In this document: positions 7,874-13,330 of the stretch, one piece after another
Layout of the letters: each line of letters opens with the position of its first letter
How positions within the stretch are numbered: position 1 is the stretch's first letter
Source of the DNA: an uncultured Prevotella sp.
GTDB taxonomy: Bacteria > Bacteroidota > Bacteroidia > Bacteroidales > Bacteroidaceae
Direction of reading: 5' to 3'
Assembly (NCBI GenBank): GCA_937892695.1
Contig: CALBJK010000149.1
Location: 1 to 13,330 of the forward strand
DNA length: 13,330 nt
Notes under the pieces: model-generated
What the model saw: only the letters and a program-made list of their open reading frames with translations
What the model was told of the DNA's origin: nothing
The model's database searches: none
Made by a program: the position numbers and the translations under genes

Positions 7874-7905
7874 TTTGCGTGTTCGGATTTATTTTCCCAA
7901 TTTTG
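7874..7905 (+). promoter_or_regulatory. Predicted promoter of the second beta-barrel gene
   Basis: TTTG (7874-7877) and CAATTTTG (7898-7905) are separated by 20 bases, the right spacing for a Bacteroidetes -33/-7 pair. The -7 box differs from TAnnTTTG only in its first base. Transcription would start near 7912, giving a leader of about 63 nt before the ATG at 7975. It is divergent from murF-alr. Confidence 0.55.
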
Positions 7906-7974
7906 CAGCCGCGTAATGTAATACATGTTACGATGAACATTATTAATAACACACATCAATTAATTCATTTAATT

Positions 7975-8514
7975 ATGAAAAAGTTTTTTATGACAATCGT
8001 GGCAATAATGATTGCCGTGTGTGCTAATGCACAGTTCTATGTAGGAGGCAATGTCGGTCTTGCAAGTGTAAGCTCTGGCGATGACGATGAAACCTACTAC
8101 AGCTTTCTTCCAGAGGTAGGCTACAACCTCAACAGAAATCTTTCTCTCGGTATCGCCTTCGGATGGTCGAAAGGCGATCTCGGTGTCGCAGGCGGCAATC
8201 TGTACACTTCAGGCTCGGCTAAGTCATTCGAAGTGAATCCTTACGTGCGCTACACTTTCCTTCATTCAAAGGTGGTCGAGGTGTTCTTCGACGGCACGTT
8301 TGGCTATAAGGACTATGACGGCGACGGCAATACAGTCAGCTTAGGCATCAAGCCCGGCGTAGCCCTCAACTTCAACCAGCACTTCGCTCTTGTTTCTCAC
8401 ATCGGGTTTGTCGGATGGCAGCAGACCTCAATGGACAATCACAAGGATGTCGACGTATGGGGCGTAGCTCTTGACGGCAACAACATCACACTCGGTGTGA
8501 AGTACACATTCTAA
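7975..8514 (+). CDS. Small outer-membrane beta-barrel protein
   Basis: This encodes a 179-residue exported protein. The ATG at 7975 is chosen over upstream in-frame starts at 7879 and 7933 because it opens a standard signal peptide: MKK, hydrophobic to about residue 16, site A-N-A|Q at 17-20. The mature part of about 160 residues has eight or so amphipathic strands with G-x-x-x-G and aromatic spacing (FYVGGNVGLA near the start, ITLGVKYTF at the end). The terminal Phe is the usual signal for the BAM insertion complex. This fits the Opa/OmpA-like 8-stranded barrel group. Loops at 34-40 and 114-119 are Asp-rich (DDDET; YDGDGN) and might bind divalent cations, which is speculation. No specific role can be assigned. 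The last 29 bases overlap the 3' end of menD on the other strand, and no terminator is visible after the stop. Confidence 0.85.
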   Translation: MKKFFMTIVAIMIAVCANAQFYVGGNVGLASVSSGDDDETYYSFLPEVGYNLNRNLSLGIAFGWSKGDLGVAGGNLYTSGSAKSFEVNPYVRYTFLHSKVVEVFFDGTFGYKDYDGDGNTVSLGIKPGVALNFNQHFALVSHIGFVGWQQTSMDNHKDVDVWGVALDGNNITLGVKYTF

Positions 8515-10159
8515 GGTATTCGCCGATAATGCGGCTGTCTTCATCGGCATCGGTGAAGACTTCAAGCAACATGGGGCGTTCGGACGGCTCGTTAATGAGC
8601 TGCCTGACGCCCTTTTTCATGCTTCCGCTGTCGTGGGCTTCGATGTAGACAACTTTGTTTTGCAGGCATGTTCCGCGTGCGTCAGTATGGTGGGCTGCGG
8701 CGACGAAGTCGTCTGCAGCGTCGCTTTTCTCCAGCCCGGGCAGCGACTTGAATATTCCTCCGCAGCGGTTGTTGAGCAGCAGAATGCGCAGATTGCCCCG
8801 GAGGCAGGTGTTCCAGAGGGCGTTCTGGTCGTAGAAGAAGCTAAGGTCGCCGATGACACAGAACACTTTGTCTTCGGTAGCAAGAGAAAATCCGGCTGCT
8901 GTCGACAGGCTTCCCTCTATGCCGTTCAGCCCACGGTTACACCAGACGTAGTGGCGGGCATATATGTTGGCCAGACGTATGGCTGTGCTGTTGGCATAAT
9001 GGATGTGGGCCGTCATTCCGTTGGCCTCGATTTCTTCCTCAAATGTCTTTACAGTCTCCATCTGAGAGAATGCCGGGGCGAAGGTGTGGGCGTGTAGGTC
9101 AGCGGCCTTCATGGCGTTGTGCCATTTCTGTGAGAACGTCGTCTGCTCCGAGGCGGTCGCCAAGTATATACGGTTCAGCAGTTCGTCGAGTTGCTGCCAG
9201 TTGCTGCATTCGATGATTTTTGTAAGGTTCATTGTCGGGTCTGGCATGTCGTAGCCGTCGACGGTGAGCAGCCATGTCGGAGCGGCGGTCCTGCGCAGAT
9301 AGCGGCGCACACGTTTGCTCACTACCGTTCCTCCTATGTAAATCACCAAGTCTGGACTACAGTCGGGGTCGTCGCCTACGTCGCATACAGCCTCATCAGG
9401 ATGTACGGATGTAGCCGAAGCATTGGACAGCGGTTCGGCTATCAGTACGTTGTCACGGCTGAGAAGAGCGAACAGAGCGTCGTCGATGTTGCCTTTCCAT
9501 GTTTGTCCTATTACAGTCATAATGCGCTGGTATTTTGCCAGATCGTCTTTGATGTTTTCCAGACTTGCTATAAGCGTGGCGGCCGGCTCCGCAGTGAAGA
9601 CCCGTTCCTTGGGCAGACAGCGTGTTGTGAATGAGAATAGAGGTTCGGTTATCGGCACATTGATGTGTACCGGTCCCCATCCGTGTATGGTGGCGGTGGT
9701 TATGGCTTCGTTTACGAGACGGTTACACATCCAGCGTTGTTCGTCGTTGTTCGGTTCGGGTAGGCAGACGGCCTTTTTTACGAAACATCCCAGAGCGCCG
9801 GTCTGTGGCATAGTCTGTCCGTCGAGCTGTCCTATCCATTGTGCAGGTCGGTCGGCCGATATTATTATTATAGGTACGTGACGGTAGAAGGCTTCGGCGG
9901 CAGCTGGCGCGACGTTTAGCAATGCCGAACCCGACGTGACGCACACCGCCACGGGGCTGGCCGTGGCGAGAGCCAGGCCGAGGGCATAGAATCCCGCGCT
10001 CCGTTCGTCGGTTACGGGATGGCATTCTATCTGCTCACATTCTTTCAGATTATGTACTATCGGTGCGTTGCGGCTGCCCGGACACACTACTGCGTGTCTG
10101 ATGCCGTGGGCGGCAAGCAGTGCGGTCAGTATGTTGACATTGTCTTTATCGCAAAACAT
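8486..10159 (-). CDS. menD: SEPHCHC synthase MenD
   Basis: MenD is the thiamine-diphosphate enzyme that joins 2-oxoglutarate (losing CO2) to isochorismate, the committed step of menaquinone synthesis. The product is 557 residues, a normal length. Visible landmarks are CPGSRN (26-31), DERSAGFYALGLA with the ThDP-activating E52, SADRPAQ (101-107), NRGLNGIEGSLSTAAG (408-423), and the ThDP/Mg motif GDLS (437-440) through NN (463-464). The reading frame stays open upstream to 10480, but that extension overlaps menF and has no MenD similarity. The ATG at 10159, preceded by AAAGAA, starts the protein just ahead of its conserved N-terminus. It follows menF after 56 bp and is the last gene of the aroB-menI-menF-menD operon. 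Its last nine codons lie inside the 3' end of the convergent beta-barrel gene. Confidence 0.96.
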   Translation of the reverse strand: MFCDKDNVNILTALLAAHGIRHAVVCPGSRNAPIVHNLKECEQIECHPVTDERSAGFYALGLALATASPVAVCVTSGSALLNVAPAAAEAFYRHVPIIIISADRPAQWIGQLDGQTMPQTGALGCFVKKAVCLPEPNNDEQRWMCNRLVNEAITTATIHGWGPVHINVPITEPLFSFTTRCLPKERVFTAEPAATLIASLENIKDDLAKYQRIMTVIGQTWKGNIDDALFALLSRDNVLIAEPLSNASATSVHPDEAVCDVGDDPDCSPDLVIYIGGTVVSKRVRRYLRRTAAPTWLLTVDGYDMPDPTMNLTKIIECSNWQQLDELLNRIYLATASEQTTFSQKWHNAMKAADLHAHTFAPAFSQMETVKTFEEEIEANGMTAHIHYANSTAIRLANIYARHYVWCNRGLNGIEGSLSTAAGFSLATEDKVFCVIGDLSFFYDQNALWNTCLRGNLRILLLNNRCGGIFKSLPGLEKSDAADDFVAAAHHTDARGTCLQNKVVYIEAHDSGSMKKGVRQLINEPSERPMLLEVFTDADEDSRIIGEYLRMCTSHRV

Positions 10160-10215
10160 TTCTTTTATATTGTGGTTGCTCAAACAAGATAAATCCGTAA
10201 GCCGTATAGGACGGT

Positions 10216-11283
10216 CTACCTGTTGGCTATAACCTGTTTCATTGTTCCCATCTTGGCCTCGGTCTCGTCCCATTCGTTTTGCTCGATGCTTTCGCGCAGC
10301 AGTCCTCCTCCGGCGTAGAGGGTGTATCCGTTGTCGTCTATGTTCATACATCGCAGCGACACGTAGAGGCTGGTATCCCCGCCAATGTACATAGGCCCTG
10401 AGAAGCCGCTGTAATATCGTCGGTCGTGCGACTCGTTGCCGAGTATGAACGTGCGGGCATCGTCTTTGGGCAGTCCGCATACGGCGGGAGTAGGGTGGAG
10501 CCGTTCGATGATGTCGCCGAGACGGTTGTCTTCGGGTATGGTGAAGCGGAAGTCAGTGCGCAGATGTACGAGGTTTCCTGCACGTGCTGTGTAGGGACCG
10601 TTCTTTTCTATATGTCCTGCCACATTGCTTATGATGTCTTCGATGTATTCTTCGACGTAGTGTTGTTCTTCCGCGTTCTTCTTGCTCCATGTTATGTCTT
10701 GTTGGCCGATGCCGCTTCCGGGTGTGTCGAATGCGAGCTTGTCGCCGGTCAGCTTCATGGTTCCGGCAAGAGCCATTGTCGCGTATTCGCCGTCCCTCCC
10801 GGCCAGCAGTATCTCGGGTGTGGCCATGAGCCATGTCCCGCTGCGCTGTGAGGAGAACAGTGATACAAATGTCCGCGGATAAAGCAGACATGCACGTCTG
10901 AAGAGTTCCAGCGGTTGTCCTTGACGGTCTGTGTTTATGCGCAGGCTTCTCGAAAGCACCAGCTTCCTGAAGTGGCCTTCACAGATTTGGTCGTGGAAAG
11001 CGGCAAAGTCGCGCGAGTAGCTGTTGCGGTCAGTCTCCTCATGTATGAACGTCGGTGCCGCTGCAGCTTGTGGCTGTATGTCAGCCATGTGTCCGGTGTC
11101 CGTCTTGTCAGGCCGGAGCAGCAGCAACGGACAGTCGTCCGATATTGCGAACGGGGCAAACGCGAAGCCGCTGCGTCCGTCGAGCTGACGATAGGAAGAG
11201 AGTTCTTCGGGCTGCCCCTCGGTCTGTGTCACGACAGTGTACTTGTTGTCGAAAGGCAGCCTGTAAACGGCGAATGAGTTCAT
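10216..11283 (-). CDS. menF: Isochorismate synthase MenF
   Basis: A chorismate-binding enzyme that converts chorismate to isochorismate, the substrate of MenD, with Mg2+. The product is 355 residues, typical of short Bacteroidetes isochorismate synthases. The N-terminal 80 residues are variable and the rest is the chorismate-utilising core. Motifs in order: GHFRKLVLSR (103-112) with K107 at the position of the MenF catalytic base, MALAGTMK (170-177), WSKKNAEEQHYV (199-210), LHPTPAVCG (262-270), ESHDRRYYSG (284-293), and EWDETEAK (337-344) with Mg-ligand type glutamates. The genomic setting next to menD favours isochorismate synthase over anthranilate, aminodeoxychorismate or salicylate synthase. 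The start overlaps the thioesterase stop as ATGA, implying translational coupling. Confidence 0.94.
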   Translation of the reverse strand: MNSFAVYRLPFDNKYTVVTQTEGQPEELSSYRQLDGRSGFAFAPFAISDDCPLLLLRPDKTDTGHMADIQPQAAAAPTFIHEETDRNSYSRDFAAFHDQICEGHFRKLVLSRSLRINTDRQGQPLELFRRACLLYPRTFVSLFSSQRSGTWLMATPEILLAGRDGEYATMALAGTMKLTGDKLAFDTPGSGIGQQDITWSKKNAEEQHYVEEYIEDIISNVAGHIEKNGPYTARAGNLVHLRTDFRFTIPEDNRLGDIIERLHPTPAVCGLPKDDARTFILGNESHDRRYYSGFSGPMYIGGDTSLYVSLRCMNIDDNGYTLYAGGGLLRESIEQNEWDETEAKMGTMKQVIANR

Positions 11284-11702
11284 TTCTTCTCAGGTTTGGC
11301 GCTAAGGATGAAGTTGGTCACCTGAACCGACGAAATCAGTTCGCCGGCATTGTTCTTTATTTCTATACTCCATACGTGTAAGGTACGTCCCTTGTGCAGC
11401 AGATGTCCTGTAGCCGTCACTGTGTCGCCTTCGAGCACAGCCTTGACATGATTGCCGGTGACATTTATACCGACGCATATCTTGTTCGGGCACAGCGCCA
11501 TCGAGCCGACACCGGCCAGATTCTCGGCCAAGGCCAGCGATGCTCCGCCGCTAAGAAATCCGAAAGGCTGGCGGTTACGCTCGTCAACCTTCATGCGTGC
11601 CATGCACGTATCCGGTTCTGGGGTGGAGATAAACTCCATACCCAATGTCTGCGACAGTCCTTCATGACGCAGTCTGAATTCTTTTATTTTCTCAATGTCC
11701 AT
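11280..11702 (-). CDS. menI: Hotdog-fold thioesterase, probable DHNA-CoA thioesterase
   Basis: A 140-residue PaaI/YdiI-type hotdog thioesterase. In menaquinone synthesis such an enzyme hydrolyses 1,4-dihydroxy-2-naphthoyl-CoA to DHNA. The active-site strip is QPFGFLSGGASLALAE (45-60). Q45 and E60 correspond to the conserved Gln and the catalytic Glu of the E. coli MenI family. Where many relatives read LLHGG, this protein reads FLSGG, so Ser51 replaces that His. The rest follows the fold: a central helix after E60, then strands GINVTGNHVK (78-87), GDTVTATG (92-99) and a hydrophobic final strand. Its position 12 bp after aroB and overlapping menF by 4 bp supports the menaquinone role. A general acyl-CoA thioesterase cannot be excluded from sequence alone. 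Confidence 0.85.
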   Translation of the reverse strand: MDIEKIKEFRLRHEGLSQTLGMEFISTPEPDTCMARMKVDERNRQPFGFLSGGASLALAENLAGVGSMALCPNKICVGINVTGNHVKAVLEGDTVTATGHLLHKGRTLHVWSIEIKNNAGELISSVQVTNFILSAKPEKK

Positions 11703-11714
11703 ATTGTCTTGTCG

Positions 11715-12767
11715 TTATCCCTCGCGGTAGAAGTCGAGGGCCTCGTTTATTTCTTCGCGGCTTACGGTACAGTCTGTCTCTATCTTTCCGATGCCGCCGA
11801 GCAGCGTGACGTTGATGTGTCCGGCGGTGTTCTTCTTGTCGTGCTTCATCAGTTCGGCTATCGCGTCGTAGTCGTGGCATGTTATGGGCAGCACACCGTA
11901 GTTTTCCCTTATGAAACTTACCGTCTGACGCAGTTTGTCTGTAGGAAAGCCTTTCCGTACTGTGCTCAGATATAGTTCGCACACCATGCCGTAGGCTACG
12001 GCATATCCATGTAGAATAGGGCAGCCCTTGCGCATGGCCCACGACTCCATGGCATGACCGAAGGTGTGGCCGAAGTTGAGAGCCTTGCGTATGCCTTTCT
12101 CGTGTGGGTCGCGGGCTACGATGCGCTCCTTCACGGCTATCGACTTGGCCAGCATGGATTGCAGATGGCTGAGGTCGGGGCGGTCGAGGTCGAACGTCAT
12201 CAGCTCGGCCCACATCGGTTCGCTGTCTATGAGTCCGTGCTTGAGCATTTCGGCGTAGCCCGACCGTATGTTCTTGTCGTCAAGAGTGGAGAGAAATGCC
12301 GTGCTGATGATGACGAACCGGCTGTCGTTGAACACACCAATCTCGTTTTTCAGTCCGTCCATGTTTATTCCGGTCTTGCCTCCGACCGATGCGTCGACCA
12401 TGGCCAGAAGGGTAGTGGGGATGTTGATGAAGTTTATTCCGCGCTTGAATGTCGACGCGGCGAATCCTCCCAAATCAGTAACCATGCCTCCGCCCACATT
12501 TATCAGGCAAGAATGCCGTGTGGCTCCTTCGCTGCTGAGTGTGCTCCATACATGTTCTGCCGACGTTATGTCTTTGTGTGTGTCGCCTTCGGGTATGGTG
12601 ATGACGGTAGCGTCTTTCAAGGCGCGGAAGGCAGCCAGTCTTGGCCACGACGTTTTCACCGTATTGGTATCGGTGAGCACGAACAACCGGTCGTGATCGC
12701 ATTCTGACAGTGCCGTGACGATATCGGCTTCGATGTTGTCCGATATGATGATGCGTTGTTGTTCCAT
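11715..12767 (-). CDS. aroB: 3-dehydroquinate synthase AroB
   Basis: AroB converts DAHP to 3-dehydroquinate in the shikimate pathway, which leads to chorismate. It uses NAD+ and a divalent metal (Zn or Co). The product is 350 residues, normal for the family. The NAD-binding region has GGG (92-94), D98 and GGFAAS (100-105). The signature RGINFINIPTTLL runs from 109 to 121, followed by VDASVGGKTGIN (124-135). Metal ligands are expected at E173 (SGYAEMLKHG), H234 (NFGHTFGH) and H253 (LHGYAVAYG). K131, R109 and the other expected basic residues are present. The gene is first in the operon with menI, menF and menD, so chorismate supply and its use for menaquinone are transcribed together. The promoter is the repeat-borne box at 12812, giving a leader of about 40 nt. 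Confidence 0.97.
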   Translation of the reverse strand: MEQQRIIISDNIEADIVTALSECDHDRLFVLTDTNTVKTSWPRLAAFRALKDATVITIPEGDTHKDITSAEHVWSTLSSEGATRHSCLINVGGGMVTDLGGFAASTFKRGINFINIPTTLLAMVDASVGGKTGINMDGLKNEIGVFNDSRFVIISTAFLSTLDDKNIRSGYAEMLKHGLIDSEPMWAELMTFDLDRPDLSHLQSMLAKSIAVKERIVARDPHEKGIRKALNFGHTFGHAMESWAMRKGCPILHGYAVAYGMVCELYLSTVRKGFPTDKLRQTVSFIRENYGVLPITCHDYDAIAELMKHDKKNTAGHINVTLLGGIGKIETDCTVSREEINEALDFYREG

Positions 12768-12811
12768 AAGCTTTGATTTTTATGTGGTGTCTTTTCCTTA
12801 TGCCCTTTTTG

Positions 12812-12846
12812 CAAAGTTACATCAAATGAGCGGAATATAAAACAAA
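12812..12846 (-). promoter_or_regulatory. Repeat-borne promoter of the aroB-men operon
   Basis: On the minus strand, TAACTTTG (complement of 12812-12819) fits TAnnTTTG exactly, with TTTG (complement of 12843-12846) 23 bases upstream. Transcription would start near 12805. The region is nearly the same as the murF-alr promoter at 7763-7797. It is duplicated 74 bp upstream, but there the box reads TAACTCTG, a weaker match. Confidence 0.7.
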
Positions 12847-12869
12847 ACTCGTTTGTTTTTATTTCCGAA
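12815..12869 (-). repeat. 55-bp direct repeat, copy 1 (aroB-proximal)
   Basis: Matches 12889-12943 at 54 of 55 positions, offset by 74 bp; the only mismatch is 12864 (T) against 12938 (C). The copies are separated by a 19-bp spacer. The repeat starts inside the -7 box of the aroB promoter and covers the whole upstream region, including the TTTG box. A diverged third copy is at 7762-7815. Confidence 0.92.
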
Positions 12870-12888
12870 TGCCGAGTAACTTATCCAG

Positions 12889-12943
12889 AGTTACATCAAA
12901 TGAGCGGAATATAAAACAAAACTCGTTTGTTTTTATTCCCGAA
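12889..12943 (-). repeat. 55-bp direct repeat, copy 2 (distal)
   Basis: Near-identical to 12815-12869. The identity ends at the third-last base of the -7 box, so this copy reads TAACTCTG where copy 1 reads TAACTTTG. It may be a weak second promoter, an upstream activator-binding copy, or an inert duplication. Confidence 0.9.
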
Positions 12944-13013
12944 CAGTTTATCAAGCGTAATGCACCTATTAAGATGCGAATTTACGTGCTTCGGATTTTA
13001 ACAAAACATCCGA

Positions 13014-13030
13014 CAAATAGAACAATCTTT
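13014..13030 (+). repeat. 17-bp direct repeat, copy 1
   Basis: CAAATAGAACAATCTTT occurs here and again, unchanged and in the same orientation, at 13215-13231. A diverged relative is at 919-942. The two exact copies bracket the double-hairpin palindrome at 13082-13132. Confidence 0.7.
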
Positions 13031-13081
13031 TTCACCTGTTTTCCAATATGCCCCGTTCCACGCTCTGGTATGCCCGTTATT

Positions 13082-13132
13082 GCGTTCCAATATGCCGCAT
13101 ATTGGACGCTGAAATGCCGCATTTCAGAACGC
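13082..13132. repeat. Double-hairpin palindrome (possible three-way junction)
   Basis: Two adjacent perfect hairpins each have 8-bp arms and the same loop CCG: 13087-13094 with 13098-13105 (CCAATATG/CATATTGG) and 13109-13116 with 13120-13127 (CTGAAATG/CATTTCAG). They are joined by ACG and enclosed by a 5-bp outer stem, GCGTT (13082-13086) with AACGC (13128-13132). Both hairpins share the core ATGCCGCAT. The element TTCCAATATGCC also occurs at 13041-13052, 44 bp upstream of its copy at 13085-13096. It does not look like a terminator because no T-run follows. Its function is unknown. Confidence 0.75.
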
Positions 13133-13214
13133 AAAATCAAGGCTGTTGCAACCCATTGATAATCAACGGAATAAAAAGGCGTGCCAGAAAAACTGACAAT
13201 TATGGCTTTGTTCG

Positions 13215-13231
13215 CAAATAGAACAATCTTT
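13215..13231 (+). repeat. 17-bp direct repeat, copy 2
   Basis: Exact second copy of 13014-13030. It abuts the right copy of the long inverted repeat, overlapping it by three bases (13229-13231). The left copy of the inverted repeat at 1-45 lacks this flanking sequence. Confidence 0.7.
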
Positions 13232-13273
13232 ATGAATGTCCGCATTATGCCAATGTCAAATAGGAACGCCACC
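13229..13273 (-). repeat. Right copy of the long-distance inverted repeat
   Basis: Reverse complement of 1-45 at 43 of 45 positions, with a perfect 38-bp core (13229-13266). It sits in non-coding DNA followed directly by a small palindrome (13282-13304). The left partner runs off the window edge, so the full repeat length is unknown. Confidence 0.9.
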
Positions 13274-13281
13274 CACCAGTA

Positions 13282-13304
13282 GAGACGCCACTTTGGTGCG
13301 TCTC
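13282..13304. repeat. Small REP-like palindrome
   Basis: GAGACG (13282-13287) pairs with CGTCTC (13299-13304); after one bulged C, CAC pairs with GTG around a TTTG loop. No T-run follows, so it is probably not a terminator. Its form resembles short dispersed GAGACG...CGTCTC palindromes found in intergenic DNA of many bacteria, but membership of a named family cannot be shown here. Confidence 0.55.
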
Positions 13305-13330
13305 ACAAACGGAATGCCATCCTGATTTAT

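Larger units (their letters stand above)
12768..13330. other. Gene-free, repeat-rich right end
   Basis: No credible gene lies in these 563 bp. Two open frames of 96 codons (12869-13159 plus; 12982-13272 minus) simply run through the palindromes and repeats and have no protein-like features. The content is a promoter duplication (to 12943), two copies of a 17-bp direct repeat, a double-hairpin palindrome, the right copy of the long inverted repeat, and a last palindrome. Positions 13133-13207 show nothing recognisable. Confidence 0.75.

Noticed and set aside
10160..10480. N-terminal extension of the menD reading frame
   Set aside because: It overlaps menF in another frame, has arginine-rich shadow-like composition, and MenD similarity begins only after the ATG at 10159.
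12815..12943. Short CRISPR array
   Set aside because: Only two repeats, 55 bp long with a 19-bp spacer, overlapping a promoter; no cas gene in the window.
12869..13272. Two 96-codon open frames in the right-end repeat region as small genes
   Set aside because: They run through palindromes and repeats on both strands, have no ribosome-binding context, and show no domain-like sequence.
1..13330. Composite transposon bounded by the terminal inverted repeats
   Set aside because: There is no transposase, no visible target-site duplication, and the contents are core housekeeping genes. The repeats are more likely dispersed non-coding elements.

Overview
The window looks like a chromosomal segment of a Bacteroidetes bacterium, most likely Prevotella or a close relative. 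The evidence is: promoters of the Bacteroidetes TAnnTTTG (-7) type ahead of most genes; a fused MurF-alanine racemase gene, which is characteristic of this phylum; PorT/Opa-like outer-membrane beta-barrel proteins with K-rich signal peptides ending ANA|Q; and weak Shine-Dalgarno sites. The genes are mostly housekeeping and all appear intact. No transposase, integrase, tRNA, rRNA or CRISPR array is visible.

Layout. Positions 1-45 hold a repeat that returns in inverted orientation at 13229-13273. An outer-membrane beta-barrel gene (93-803, +) ends in a long perfect palindrome. It faces typA/bipA (1076-2878, -), the ribosome-associated GTPase. typA is divergent from rpsO (3140-3409, +; ribosomal protein bS15), which has its own terminator. 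A Bcr/CflA-type multidrug efflux gene (3667-4863, +) follows. After it comes about 400 bp of non-coding sequence that ends in a hairpin/terminator region and may hold a small RNA. murF-alr (5266-7740, -) makes both D-Ala and the UDP-MurNAc-pentapeptide. A second, smaller beta-barrel gene (7975-8514, +) is divergent from it.

The right half is one minus-strand operon reading aroB > hotdog thioesterase (MenI-like) > menF > menD (12767 down to 8486). It links the shikimate pathway (3-dehydroquinate synthase, upstream of chorismate) to the first menaquinone steps (isochorismate synthase and SEPHCHC synthase) and to a thioesterase suited to the DHNA-CoA step. menH, menC, menE and menB are not in the window. 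menD runs 29 bp into the convergent beta-barrel gene.

The right end (12768-13330) is gene-free and rich in repeats. It has a 55-bp near-perfect direct duplication that carries the aroB promoter and has a diverged relative at the murF-alr promoter. It also has short direct repeats, a compact double-hairpin palindrome that could fold as a three-way junction, the inverted partner of the left-end repeat, and a further small palindrome. The most interesting unexplained content is this family of non-coding repeats, not a new protein system.
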